From Heterotrichella gracilis (lineage: Eukaryota; Sar; Xanthophyceae; Tribonematales; Xanthonemataceae): a DNA stretch of 57,443 nt. Positions 35,542-44,717 of this stretch are shown here, one piece after another. Within the stretch, counting starts at the first letter, position 1; each line of letters begins with the position of its first letter. The stretch covers positions 1 to 57,443 of the forward strand of contig JAULBX010025719.1 of the NCBI GenBank assembly GCA_032358255.1. Reading direction: 5' to 3'. The notes beneath the pieces are model-generated. The model did not search any database and was not told the DNA's origin. It saw nothing but the letters and a program-made list of their open reading frames with translations. The position numbers were made by a program, and so were the translations under genes.

Positions 35542-36369
35542 ATGAAAACACTCTTAGTTGCCACCGATTATTCCAAAACGGCTTTAAACGCAGTAAATTA
35601 TGCTGCAGATCTGGCAGTTCGAACGAAATCCAAATTAGTTCTTTTCCATGTTTATCATGCGCCCATTATTATGTCTGAAGTCCCTGTGGTAATACCAAGT
35701 CTAGACGAAATGGAGAAAGAGAGTTTAAAAGAACTCACAAAAATTGAAAAAAAATTAAAAGTAAAATTTGGCATCAAACTAAAGATTGAAAAAGTTGTCA
35801 AGTGTGGGCTGGCTGTGGATGAAATTATTGACGAGGCAAAAAAATTACATGCCGACCTGGTGGTGATGGGCATGCAGGGAGTGGGAATAATTAGTGAAAG
35901 GCTGGCAGGAAGTATCACAACATCACTGATGCAAAAAGCAGAATTCCCGGTATTATGCATCAATGAGAAGGTGAAATATAAATCCTTAAAACGAATAGCA
36001 CTCGCTTGTGATTACATCGAACTTAAAAATAATAAAATATTAGAACCTTTAATTCAATTAGCTCAATTATTCAAATCGGAAGTCTACATTCTCAATGTTT
36101 TAAATCAAGCTGACACAAGACCTACTGTAAGCGAAGCTGTAGCAGGTATTAAACTCGAAAAAGCGGTGGAAGCAATTAATCATAGTTTTCATTATATAAA
36201 AAATAAGGACATCATAGAAGGGATCAATGAGTTTGCAGTAGGCAATAAAATAGATCTTATTGTCATGATTCCGCGAAAACATTCTGTTTTAAAAAATATT
36301 TTAAAAGAACCAACTACCAAACGCATGGCTTTTCACACACACATACCCTTATTAACACTACATGAATAA
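35542..36369 (+). CDS. Tandem universal stress protein
   Basis: 275 residues made of two UspA domains (about 1-145 and 150-275). The first domain begins KTLLVATDYSKTALNAVNYA and has the ATP-binding loop GMQGVGIISERLAGSITTS (G-x2-G-x9-G-S). The second is degenerate and lacks this loop. Such proteins help cells persist under energy or oxygen limitation. It is controlled by four Crp/Fnr-like boxes upstream. Its stop codon overlaps the first possible start of the next gene, indicating an operon. Confidence 0.9.
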   Translation: MKTLLVATDYSKTALNAVNYAADLAVRTKSKLVLFHVYHAPIIMSEVPVVIPSLDEMEKESLKELTKIEKKLKVKFGIKLKIEKVVKCGLAVDEIIDEAKKLHADLVVMGMQGVGIISERLAGSITTSLMQKAEFPVLCINEKVKYKSLKRIALACDYIELKNNKILEPLIQLAQLFKSEVYILNVLNQADTRPTVSEAVAGIKLEKAVEAINHSFHYIKNKDIIEGINEFAVGNKIDLIVMIPRKHSVLKNILKEPTTKRMAFHTHIPLLTLHE

Positions 36370-36385
36370 ACTAATTGATATTCCT

Positions 36386-36760
36386 ATGAAAATTACGATT
36401 AATGATAAACGAAAAATTTTTGCTATTCAGGAAGAATTTAACATTGCATTTCCGTTTCTAAGAATTGAATTTTTTTCTAAACCGCATAAGCCGGGAGCCG
36501 GTTCTTCGAAAAAATTTATTAAGCATTCAAGTAAAACCTTGGGAGAATGTCGTACCATTCATAATGCCGGCAGCATTACCATTTCCGAAAATATGACCGT
36601 AACCGAATTGGAACAACGATTTGGGGATGTATACGGATTGGGAGTTCAGGTTTTCCGAAAATCAGGCAATGTGTGGTTAGAAACCACTGTTACCGATGGC
36701 TGGACATTGAAGGAGCAAAATGATCAGGGAGAATCCTTAAGTAAAGTGATCATTAATTGA
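36386..36760 (+). CDS. Conserved hypothetical, paralogue of the protein at 32584
   Basis: 124 residues from the ATG at 36386 (MKITINDKRK), the start that aligns with the paralogue. An earlier ATG at 36362 overlaps the usp gene. Shared blocks are FNIAFPFLRIEFF and GLGVQVFRKSGNVWLETTVTD. It is cytoplasmic, has no known domain, and is co-transcribed with usp. Its pairing with stress genes at both sites makes a role in the same response likely; the biochemical function is unknown. Confidence 0.7.
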   Translation: MKITINDKRKIFAIQEEFNIAFPFLRIEFFSKPHKPGAGSSKKFIKHSSKTLGECRTIHNAGSITISENMTVTELEQRFGDVYGLGVQVFRKSGNVWLETTVTDGWTLKEQNDQGESLSKVIIN

Positions 36761-36998
36761 GTAACTTAACTCTATCCATTTCTAATTGCTAATTATCATT
36801 CTTAATTACGTTTTTTGAAATTAATTTAGGAACAGAATTAATTCATGTTGATTTAAAATACACTAAAAAAAAGACTCGTTTAAAAAGAAAAAGAAATCAA
36901 ACAAAGCAAAGTCAATAACCCGATTTCGTAAGGCTTTTTCTTCAAGCAAAAAGAATTTATATTTTGCTTCAAAACATAGATTTATAGCGGAGATTGGT

Positions 36999-37006
36999 TA
37001 TATTTG
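36999..37006 (+). promoter_or_regulatory. Possible -7 element before the mla-type operon
   Basis: TATATTTG fits the TAnnTTTG consensus 57 bases before the permease start. No TTG stands at the right distance and no TGA-N6-TCA box is present. The rest of the 303-base gap (36761-37063) shows no gene. Confidence 0.35.
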
Positions 37007-37063
37007 TTTAGAAGCCTTTAAGAAGTATCTCATTTAATTTGAAAAGCTTTATCACTTCACCTT

Positions 37064-37831
37064 ATGAAACACAGTGCACTTTATTCTTTTCTTAATGAAG
37101 CCGGAGATATTGCACGCTTCACCGGAAGGTTTTTTAAGGAGACATTTAAACCCGGATTTGAATTCAAGGAATTTCTAAAACAGTGTTTTGACATTGGTTA
37201 TAGATCTTTGCCCTTGGTGGTTGTTACCGCTTTTATTATTGGTTTGGTGATCACTATACAATCCAGACCTACCCTCGTGGAAGTTGGCGCTGAAGCCTGG
37301 TTACCGGCCATGGTCTCGGTTTCGCTGGTTCGAGAAATTTCACCGGTCATAACCGCTTTGATCTGTGCGGGAAAAATAGGCTCGGGTATTGGAGCTGAAT
37401 TAGGCAGTATGAAAGTTACTGAGCAAATAGACGCGATGGAAGTGTCGGGAACAAATCCTTACAAGTATTTGGTTGCTACCCGTGTATTAGCAACCACTTT
37501 TATGATCCCTATCCTGGCGGTTCTTGCAGATGCTGTTTCACTTTATGGAGGTTATCTGGGCACAAATATCAAGGGCGTTGTCAGCTGGGAACTATTCTGG
37601 AGTCAGGTGTTTGACAGTTTAGCATTTAGTGATGTCATTCCATCTTTGCTCAAAACATTTTTGTTTGGGTTTGCCATTGGAATTATAGGTTGTTACAAGG
37701 GTTATAATTCCAGCAAAGGAACTGAAGGCGTTGGACAATCGGCCAATTCTGCGGTTGTTATTTCCTCTTTATTGGTATTTATCATTGATCTTATAGCTGT
37801 TCAACTTACCGACGTACTAAATCTCACGTGA
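37064..37831 (+). CDS. MlaE/YrbE-type ABC permease
   Basis: 255-residue inner membrane permease of MCE transport systems, which move phospholipids or other lipids between membranes. Five or six hydrophobic helices are visible. The family signature VREISPVITALICAGKIGSG with GAELGSMKVTEQIDAM (about residues 88-125) is the coupling helix that meets the ATPase. It overlaps the ATPase gene by four bases, so the MlaE-F-D genes form an operon. No MlaB STAS gene or MlaC carrier gene is adjacent. Confidence 0.93.
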   Translation: MKHSALYSFLNEAGDIARFTGRFFKETFKPGFEFKEFLKQCFDIGYRSLPLVVVTAFIIGLVITIQSRPTLVEVGAEAWLPAMVSVSLVREISPVITALICAGKIGSGIGAELGSMKVTEQIDAMEVSGTNPYKYLVATRVLATTFMIPILAVLADAVSLYGGYLGTNIKGVVSWELFWSQVFDSLAFSDVIPSLLKTFLFGFAIGIIGCYKGYNSSKGTEGVGQSANSAVVISSLLVFIIDLIAVQLTDVLNLT

Positions 37832-38607
37832 TAAAAGAACAACATAGCCCTTTAAGCCAACTTCCTATAGAAACGGAAGCAGAAGTGGTTATTCGTTTAA
37901 AAAACGTGTCAAAATCGTTTGGTGAAAATCAGGTGCTTAAAGATCTAAATTTTGAACTTAAGAGAGGCGAAAACATCGTTGTATTAGGTAAGTCAGGTTC
38001 CGGTAAATCGGTTCTCATCAAATGCATTATTGGATTGGTGAAACCGGATACGGGCAGCATTGAAGTATTAAAACAAGAGATCACAAAAATTCGCACCGAA
38101 GAGTTAGATATCCTGAGAGCGAAAGTTGGATTTTTATTTCAAAGTAACGCGCTGTATGATTCCATGAGTGTGAGAGAAAATCTTGAATTTCCATTACGCA
38201 GACACCGCAAAGGATTAGACCGATCACAGATCAATCACTTGGTAGAAGAGGCTTTGAGTAATGTTGGTCTGATTCACACCATTGACATGATGCCGGCAGA
38301 GCTATCAGGCGGCATGAAAAAGCGGGTGGCTTTGGCGCGAACCCTGATACTTAAGCCCGAGATCATCTTATACGATGAACCCACCACCGGCTTAGATCCC
38401 ATAACGGGAAAAGAAATTTCAATGCTCATGAAAGATCTTGCTGATAAATTTAACACATCTACCATCATCATTTCACACGATTTAAATTGTGTGAAAATTG
38501 TGGCTGAAAAAATCATCATGTTAATTGATGGAAGATGTTATGCACAAGGCACCTTTGAGGAGTTAGAACAGTCAACAGATAAAAAAATTAAAGACTTTTT
38601 CATATAG
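37828..38607 (+). CDS. MlaF-type ABC ATPase
   Basis: Cytoplasmic ATPase of 259 residues that powers the MCE lipid transporter. Walker A GKSGSGKS (about residues 53-60), signature LSGGMKKRVALARTL, Walker B IILYDEPTTGLDP and the switch histidine in IIISHDLNC are all intact. GGMKKR is typical of the Mla/Mkl group. Four-base overlap with the permease and one base to the MCE gene indicate tight coupling. Confidence 0.95.
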   Translation: MIKEQHSPLSQLPIETEAEVVIRLKNVSKSFGENQVLKDLNFELKRGENIVVLGKSGSGKSVLIKCIIGLVKPDTGSIEVLKQEITKIRTEELDILRAKVGFLFQSNALYDSMSVRENLEFPLRRHRKGLDRSQINHLVEEALSNVGLIHTIDMMPAELSGGMKKRVALARTLILKPEIILYDEPTTGLDPITGKEISMLMKDLADKFNTSTIIISHDLNCVKIVAEKIIMLIDGRCYAQGTFEELEQSTDKKIKDFFI

Positions 38608-38608
38608 T

Positions 38609-39559
38609 ATGGCAAACGAAGGCTCAAGAAATATTCGATTAGGGATTTTTGTTTTAAGCGGCACCATTTTATTGATCGCTGCTTTGTATCTGATGGGAAA
38701 TAAGCAGAATTTATTTGGCTCAACTTTCAGGATCAGTGCAGAGTTTCATAATGTGGACGGATTAATGCCGGGAAACAATGTACGTTTTGCGGGAATCGAT
38801 GTAGGCACGGTGGAGTCGGTAAAAATAGTGAACGACACTTCCGTAAGAGTAGTGATGGTGCTTGAAAAGAAAATACAGCCCTATATTAAAAAAAATTCAT
38901 TGGCAGGTGTTGGCACCGATGGCTTAATGGGTAACAAGCTTGTCAACATCAATTCAGTGAAACAAAGAGGCGAACCGGTAGTGGAAGGAGATATTATTCA
39001 AACCATTCGTCCTATTGAAATGGATGAAATGGTTCGAACATTAAATTCAACCAACGATAATATCAATGTTATTTCTGCCAATCTCCGTAACATCACTGAT
39101 AAAATAAACAGTAAAAATAGTCTATGGAGTGTTTTGTTGGATACAGTAGTGGCTGAGAATGTTAAATCGGCGGTAGTGAATTTAAAACTCATGAGTAATC
39201 AAGGTGTCATGGTCACCGGAGATCTGAGCCAATTAACCCGCGACATCAAATCGGGAAAAGGCAGCATTGGCGCGCTCATCACAGACACCATCTTATCCTA
39301 CAAAATCAATCAAACCGTGGTTAATTTAAATATGATCAGTGATACAGTGGCAATCATGAGTGGGAATCTTTCTTCCATTGTTCACAATTTAAAATCAGGA
39401 AAAGGCTCCATGGGCATATTATTAAATGACACCACCTTAATTCATGACTTAAATAAGAGTATTAAGAGCATCGATAAAGGGGCTAACAGTTTTGATGAAA
39501 ACATGGAAGCTCTGCATTATTCATGGCCCTTTAAAAAATATTATAAAAAGAAAAAATAA
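38609..39559 (+). CDS. MCE-domain (MlaD-type) substrate-binding protein
   Basis: 316 residues. One N-terminal membrane anchor (about 12-30) is followed by an MCE domain (about 40-120, FHNVDGLMPGNNVRFAGIDV). The C-terminal helical part (about 150-300) has two related repeats around LKSGKGSMGILLNDT and IKSGKGSIGALITDT. Such proteins form hexameric rings that pass lipids across the periplasm. It is last in the mla-type operon. The repeats in the tail are also seen in other Bacteroidota MCE proteins. Confidence 0.92.
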   Translation: MANEGSRNIRLGIFVLSGTILLIAALYLMGNKQNLFGSTFRISAEFHNVDGLMPGNNVRFAGIDVGTVESVKIVNDTSVRVVMVLEKKIQPYIKKNSLAGVGTDGLMGNKLVNINSVKQRGEPVVEGDIIQTIRPIEMDEMVRTLNSTNDNINVISANLRNITDKINSKNSLWSVLLDTVVAENVKSAVVNLKLMSNQGVMVTGDLSQLTRDIKSGKGSIGALITDTILSYKINQTVVNLNMISDTVAIMSGNLSSIVHNLKSGKGSMGILLNDTTLIHDLNKSIKSIDKGANSFDENMEALHYSWPFKKYYKKKK

Positions 39560-39569
39560 GCATTGTCCG

Positions 39570-39606
39570 AACGCTGATCATTGATCAGTTGGCTTGGGCT
39601 TGCGTT
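39570..39606. repeat. Inverted repeats after the MCE gene
   Basis: A perfect 15-bp palindrome CTGATCATTGATCAG (39574-39588) sits inside AACGC (39570-39574) and GCGTT (39602-39606), followed by TTTT. It may be a terminator of the mla-type operon. Its N5 spacing differs from the Crp/Fnr-like boxes. Confidence 0.5.
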
Positions 39607-39728
39607 TTTAACTGATGTTGTTCGGTTGCCATTTGACATTTCACTTTTATCTAAAATTTCAAGCAATGTTTTGTATGTATTCTAAAAACCTTATTCACTC
39701 AAACAAAAAAAGGAACTAATTCTGCTTT

Positions 39729-42236
39729 ATGATCGCATACAAACATACCGGCTTAAACCCCGAAGAGGTAATGGCATCCAGGGCAAAGCATGGTATGAAT
39801 GCGCTGAACACAAAACAAGAAAGCCGGTTTTTTACCTTACTGAAAGAAATCGTATTAGAACCCCTTTTTATTATTTTAGTTTGTGCCGCCATCATTTATT
39901 TTCTTTTAGACCAACAAAATGAAGGATTTATAATGCTGGCAGCCATTGTGTTTGTTTCCGGTATTTCATTTTATCAGGAGAACAAAAGTCAAAACGCGGT
40001 AGATAGTCTTAAAAAACTAACTGATCCAAGTGCGAAAGTGATCAGAAATAGTTTGCTCACAGATATTCCGAACACAGAAGTCGTGGTGAATGATATTTTA
40101 GTGGTGGAAGACGGAAATATTATTTCGGCAGATGCAGAGGTTTTAGAGGCGCACGATTTTACCGTCAACGAAAGTACGCTCACCGGCGAATCGTTACCGG
40201 TAAACAAAAACACAGACCAAGGAAACAATCAACTCTTACAAGGCACTATGGTCAACACCGGATCTTGTGTTGCCAGAGTGACTGCTGTTGGTAATCAAAC
40301 TCGTTTTGGAAAAATAGGAGAATCACTTGTATCCATCAAGGTAACAAAAACACCCTTACAATTGCAAATCAAAACATTTGTAAAGTCATTAGTCATTGTT
40401 GGCGCCATTGCCTTTTTAATTGTTTTAGGCATTAACTGGTTTATCACAAAAAGTTTTTTGAATGGTTTATTGCAAGGTTTAACACTGGCCATGTCTATTC
40501 TGCCGGAAGAAATTCCGGTTGCCTTTAGCACCTTTATGGCTCTGGGCGCTTATCAATTGCATAAACAAAAGGTCATTGCCATGAGTCCTCATACAGTAGA
40601 AACTTTAGGTGCGGCTACGGTGATCTGCACTGATAAAACGGGTACAATTACCGAGAATAAAATGGAATTATCTGCTATTTATGATTTTCAAAAAAAGGAA
40701 ATTTATGATTATACCAGCAGTAAAATAGTTGCGAATGAGGTGTTGGAGTATGCCATGTGGTCATCTGAGACAGAACCTTTTGATGCGATGGAAAAGTCGA
40801 TTCATACTGCGTATACGGATGTTAGTAAAGCGGATCTTCGAAACCAATTTAAAATGATTCATGAGTATCCATTGGCAGGAAAACCTCCCATGATGACACA
40901 TGTATTTGAGAATGACGATAAAAAACGCATCATTGCTGTAAAAGGCAGTGTAGAAGCTGTTTTGAAATGCGTATCGCTTAGTGATGCAGAAAAAGAATCC
41001 ATCGTTAAACAATCGAAGGTCTTTGCTTCAAAAGGATTTCGTGTTTTGGCAGTAGGTCGCTCTTTCTATGATTCTAGTACTTTTCCACTTAGCCAGGATG
41101 AATTTGAATTTGAATTTTTAGGTTTGATCGCCTTTTATGATCCTCCTAAAAAAAATATGATTGAGATCCTGAAACGATTTTATGAGGCCGGAATAGATGT
41201 AAAAATGATCACCGGCGATTATCCTGAAACAGCGATGGCCATTGCAAAACAAATCAAATTAAAAAACAGTGATTCTGTGCTAAACGGACAAGAAGTTGCT
41301 GAAATGCCCATGGAGCTTTTGCGTGAGAAGGTAAAACAGACCACCTTGTTTGCCAGGATGTTTCCGGATGCCAAATTAAAAATCATTGAAGCCTTAAAGG
41401 CCAATGGAGAAGTAGTGGCTATGACAGGCGATGGCGTTAATGATGGTCCGGCTTTAAAAGCAGCGCACATTGGCATTGCCATGGGTTTAAGAGGAAGTGA
41501 AATTGCAAAAAAATCGGCAGCTCTTATTTTAGTGGATGATGATCTTTCGCATATGCCTGAGGCGGTGGCCATGGGAAGAAGAATTTATGAAAATTTAAAA
41601 AAAGCTATTCAGTATATCATATCTATTCATATACCTATCATATTGATTGTTACCTTGCCTTTGGTTTTATTTTGGAAATACACCAACCTGTTTACACCGG
41701 TGCATGTGATCTTTTTAGAACTCATCATGGGTCCTATCTGTTCAATTGTATTTGAAAGAGAACCTATTGAAAAAAATTCCATGTTAAAGCCTCCTCGTCA
41801 ACTCAGTGTCACCTTTTTTTCTTTTCGGGAATTATTTATAAGCATCATTCAAGGTCTTTTCATAACACTTGTTTGTTTAAGTATGGGGTTTTATTACATG
41901 CAAGCAAGCAGTAGTATTGAGGAAGTGCGAACCATTATTTACACCACCCTTATTTTCAGTAATTTGTTTCTTGCCCTGGTAAACCGGTCATTCGTGTACT
42001 CGGTTCTTGAAAGTTTTAAAAACAAAAACAGATTGATGCCTTTATTTTTAGGGATCTCCTTGTTGGTTCTTTTTCTCTCTATTTATGAACCACATATGAG
42101 AGGCATTTTTGAATTTTCAATCATCTCATTTAAAACCCTTTTCACCTCTCTGCTATTCGCCTTTATAGGTGTAAGCTGGATTGAAGTATATAAGTTTTTT
42201 ATCAGAAAAAAAACAGCTCCTCCAACTATAGTATGA
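39729..42236 (+). CDS. Cation-translocating P-type ATPase (calcium pump-like, P2)
   Basis: 835-residue inner membrane pump. The actuator motif is LTGES (151-155), the phosphorylated aspartate is D302 in CTDKTGTITEN, the hinge is TGDGVNDGPALKAAHIGIAMG, and the fourth helix carries ILPEEIP. There is no N-terminal metal-binding domain, and helices 5-10 at the C-terminus place it in the P2 (calcium/sodium-type) group. The transported ion cannot be stated with certainty. The stop codon overlaps the phosphorylase gene by four bases, tying an ion pump to nucleotide breakdown in one operon. Confidence 0.9.
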   Translation: MIAYKHTGLNPEEVMASRAKHGMNALNTKQESRFFTLLKEIVLEPLFIILVCAAIIYFLLDQQNEGFIMLAAIVFVSGISFYQENKSQNAVDSLKKLTDPSAKVIRNSLLTDIPNTEVVVNDILVVEDGNIISADAEVLEAHDFTVNESTLTGESLPVNKNTDQGNNQLLQGTMVNTGSCVARVTAVGNQTRFGKIGESLVSIKVTKTPLQLQIKTFVKSLVIVGAIAFLIVLGINWFITKSFLNGLLQGLTLAMSILPEEIPVAFSTFMALGAYQLHKQKVIAMSPHTVETLGAATVICTDKTGTITENKMELSAIYDFQKKEIYDYTSSKIVANEVLEYAMWSSETEPFDAMEKSIHTAYTDVSKADLRNQFKMIHEYPLAGKPPMMTHVFENDDKKRIIAVKGSVEAVLKCVSLSDAEKESIVKQSKVFASKGFRVLAVGRSFYDSSTFPLSQDEFEFEFLGLIAFYDPPKKNMIEILKRFYEAGIDVKMITGDYPETAMAIAKQIKLKNSDSVLNGQEVAEMPMELLREKVKQTTLFARMFPDAKLKIIEALKANGEVVAMTGDGVNDGPALKAAHIGIAMGLRGSEIAKKSAALILVDDDLSHMPEAVAMGRRIYENLKKAIQYIISIHIPIILIVTLPLVLFWKYTNLFTPVHVIFLELIMGPICSIVFEREPIEKNSMLKPPRQLSVTFFSFRELFISIIQGLFITLVCLSMGFYYMQASSSIEEVRTIIYTTLIFSNLFLALVNRSFVYSVLESFKNKNRLMPLFLGISLLVLFLSIYEPHMRGIFEFSIISFKTLFTSLLFAFIGVSWIEVYKFFIRKKTAPPTIV

Positions 42237-43738
42237 AAGAACAATTGATCAATACCTTAAAATTAAAACGTCTTCATATTGACACTCAAATTGAACATGT
42301 GGTTTACATGGCTAAAAATTGTTCTGTTTACAAATCAGAAGGCTTTGAATCATTGAGCCGGGTTCAGGTGAATTTAAACAACAAATCTCTTATTGCCACC
42401 TTAAATATTATTGACAATGGTATGTTGCATTTAGGAGAAGCCGGCTTATCAGAAAACGCCTGGCTTTTATTAGAGGCGCAAGAAGGAGATGAAGTTAGTT
42501 TCAGTCATCCCAAACCGGTTGAATCAATGGCTTATGTGCGTGCTAAGATCTATGGGAAAATGTTAAGTAAAGAAAATTTTACCGAGATCTTAACAGATAT
42601 TGTACAAGGCCGTTATTCAAACATAGAGATCTCCGCTTTTATTACGGCCTGCGCCGGAGACAATTTAAGTATTGAGGAGATTACGGCTTTGTCGAAGGCC
42701 ATGGTAGATACAGGTCAGCATTTACATTGGAATAAAACGGTTGTGGTAGATAAACACTGTGTTGGTGGCTTGCCTGGAAACAGAACCACACCCATTGTTG
42801 TTTCTATTGTTGCTGCAGCAGGCCTCACTATCCCTAAAACATCTTCACGCGCCATCACTTCTCCGGCGGGAACCGCAGATACTATGGAAACCATCACTCG
42901 AGTAGATCTGGATCTAGATGAAATTAAACGAGTGGTTGATCAGGAAAATGGCTGTTTGGCCTGGGGTGGATCCGTGAAATTAAGTCCGGCGGATGACATT
43001 GTGATTCGGGTGGAACGGGCCTTAGACATTGATAGCGAAGGACAGATGATCGCTTCCGTTCTATCTAAAAAAAGTGCAGCCGGTTCAACGCATGTGGTCA
43101 TTGATATTCCTGTTGGAAAAACTGCAAAAGTAAGAACGCAAGAAAGTGCCGAAAAATTAAAATACTATTTCAAGGTCATTGGCGCCTCCATGAACATGAA
43201 AATAAAAGTGTTGATCACCGATGGTTCTCAACCGGTAGGAAGAGGAATTGGTCCGGCCTTGGAAGCCATGGATGTATTAAGTGTATTACGCAATGAACAG
43301 GAGGCTCCGGCAGATCTGAGATTACGATCATTGGAAATCGCCGCAGAAGTTTTAGAATTATCAGAACTTGTGACTGTAGGTGAAGGCATGAAATTAGCGC
43401 AAGAACTTTTACAGAGTGGCAAAGCTTATTCAAAATTTGAAGCCATTTGTAAAGCACAAGGTGCCTTTAAGGCTCCTCAATATGCTCCAAACAGAATTGG
43501 TATTGAAGCGGAGAGATCTGGAATGATTGTTGAAATTGATAACCGCAAACTCGCCAAATTAGCTAAACTGGCCGGCGCGCCAAAAGAACTGTCTGCAGGT
43601 GTTCTCATGCAATGTTGTCTCCATAAAAAAGTCAAAAAAGGGGACATTCTTTTTTATATTTATGCTGCAGAGATCGGTGAATTAAATTATGCTTTAGATT
43701 ATTTAACCTCACAAACAAACATCATACGAATTGAATAA
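42233..43738 (+). CDS. AMP/thymidine phosphorylase family enzyme
   Basis: 501 residues, longer than DeoA (about 440) and equal to the archaeal AMP phosphorylase class. The extra N-terminal domain (about 1-85) is characteristic of that class. The catalytic part has VDKHCVGGLPGNRTTPI, PKTSSRAITSPAGTADTM and ITRVDL, with the phosphate-binding and glycine-rich loops intact. It should split a nucleoside monophosphate or nucleoside with phosphate; family knowledge points to NMP giving base plus ribose 1,5-bisphosphate. It overlaps the ATPase gene by four bases and is one base from the prs paralogue. Substrate is not proven. Confidence 0.82.
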   Translation: MKEQLINTLKLKRLHIDTQIEHVVYMAKNCSVYKSEGFESLSRVQVNLNNKSLIATLNIIDNGMLHLGEAGLSENAWLLLEAQEGDEVSFSHPKPVESMAYVRAKIYGKMLSKENFTEILTDIVQGRYSNIEISAFITACAGDNLSIEEITALSKAMVDTGQHLHWNKTVVVDKHCVGGLPGNRTTPIVVSIVAAAGLTIPKTSSRAITSPAGTADTMETITRVDLDLDEIKRVVDQENGCLAWGGSVKLSPADDIVIRVERALDIDSEGQMIASVLSKKSAAGSTHVVIDIPVGKTAKVRTQESAEKLKYYFKVIGASMNMKIKVLITDGSQPVGRGIGPALEAMDVLSVLRNEQEAPADLRLRSLEIAAEVLELSELVTVGEGMKLAQELLQSGKAYSKFEAICKAQGAFKAPQYAPNRIGIEAERSGMIVEIDNRKLAKLAKLAGAPKELSAGVLMQCCLHKKVKKGDILFYIYAAEIGELNYALDYLTSQTNIIRIE

Positions 43739-43739
43739 G

Positions 43740-44624
43740 ATGAAATTACTTTTTTTCGCTTTTCCGGGAAACGAAACTTTAAGTGCTGAACTTGTGAAAA
43801 AACAAGAAGGAGAAACTGGTATTTTTGAACTTAGAAATTTTCCGGATGGTGAAAGCTATCTTAGAATTCTATCGACGGTAGAAAATAGAAGAACCGTTTT
43901 GGTTTGCTCACTCCATCAACCCGATGAAAAAATTCTGCGCTTATATTTCTTTGCAAAAACATTAAAAAGTCTGGGTGCCCGCGAGGTAATTTTAATCACC
44001 CCTTATCTTGCTTATATGCGACAGGACAAACTTTTTCATCCCGGAGAAGGAATCAGTTCACATTATGTAGCCGAATTTCTATCCGGTTTTTTTGATGGAA
44101 TTATTACCCTTGATCCCCATTTACATCGCATTAAAAAATTGAGTGACATCTATTCTATCAAAACAAAAGTGGTGCATGCGGCGGGACTCATTGCGCAGTG
44201 GATCAAACACCATGTACCAAATGCTTTGTTGATCGGTCCAGATTCAGAGAGTGAACAATGGGTCTCTAAAGTGGCTCAGGAGGCAGGTGCGGCATTTACC
44301 ATTCTTGAAAAACACCGAAGTGGTGATACTCAGGTTGAAGTATCGATGCCTCATGTAGAAACCTATAAAGACCACAGCCCTGTTTTAATAGATGATATCA
44401 TTTCAACCGGCAGAACCATGATTGAAACCATTATTCATTTAAAACAATTAAAGATGAAAGCACCGGTATGCATTGTTATTCATGCTGTATTTTCAAATAA
44501 CGCTTATGCTGAACTGAAATCAGCCGGTCCACTAAAAATTGTAAGTTGCAACAGCATTTCACATGAAAGTAATGGCATTGATGTGAGTGAGTTGCTTCAG
44601 GTGCCTGGACAAGCTGACTGGTAA
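43740..44624 (+). CDS. Divergent ribose-phosphate pyrophosphokinase paralogue
   Basis: 294 residues from ATG at 43740; TTG at 43731 overlaps the previous stop and is less likely. PRPP synthetase features are ITLDPHLHRIK, the pyrophosphate region GPDSESEQW, and the PRPP loop VLIDDIISTGRTM. It differs from the housekeeping Prs at 26643 in the flexible loop (LEKHRSGDTQVEV) and is shorter. Next to the phosphorylase it may recycle the pentose phosphate of nucleotides into PRPP. The exact substrate is uncertain. Confidence 0.85.
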   Translation: MKLLFFAFPGNETLSAELVKKQEGETGIFELRNFPDGESYLRILSTVENRRTVLVCSLHQPDEKILRLYFFAKTLKSLGAREVILITPYLAYMRQDKLFHPGEGISSHYVAEFLSGFFDGIITLDPHLHRIKKLSDIYSIKTKVVHAAGLIAQWIKHHVPNALLIGPDSESEQWVSKVAQEAGAAFTILEKHRSGDTQVEVSMPHVETYKDHSPVLIDDIISTGRTMIETIIHLKQLKMKAPVCIVIHAVFSNNAYAELKSAGPLKIVSCNSISHESNGIDVSELLQVPGQADW

Positions 44625-44626
44625 AA

Positions 44627-44692
44627 GTGACAATTATCACTTTTTCTTCTGAGGTAGCTCATTCCTTTTTTCAATTAAGTTTGATACATTTA
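44627..44692 (+). promoter_or_regulatory. Promoter with two Crp/Fnr-like boxes
   Basis: GTGAC-AATT-ATCAC (44627-44640) and CTGAG-GTAG-CTCAT (44649-44662) have centres 22 bp apart. The -7 element TACATTTA starts at 44685, 29.5 bp from the centre of the near box. The first box is also a short hairpin followed by T, so it may double as terminator of the prs paralogue. Confidence 0.68.
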
Positions 44693-44717
44693 TATGATCA
44701 ACTTAAATAAGCACCTT

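Noticed and set aside
36786..36799. TTGCT-AATT-ATCAT before the mla-type operon as a Crp/Fnr-like box
   Set aside because: The TGA half is broken and the site is about 270 bases from the gene, with the -7 candidate not in register.
39574..39588. CTGATCATTGATCAG as a further Crp/Fnr-like box
   Set aside because: The half-sites are five bases apart, not four, and no -7 element stands at 29.5 bp. Better seen as part of a terminator-like repeat.
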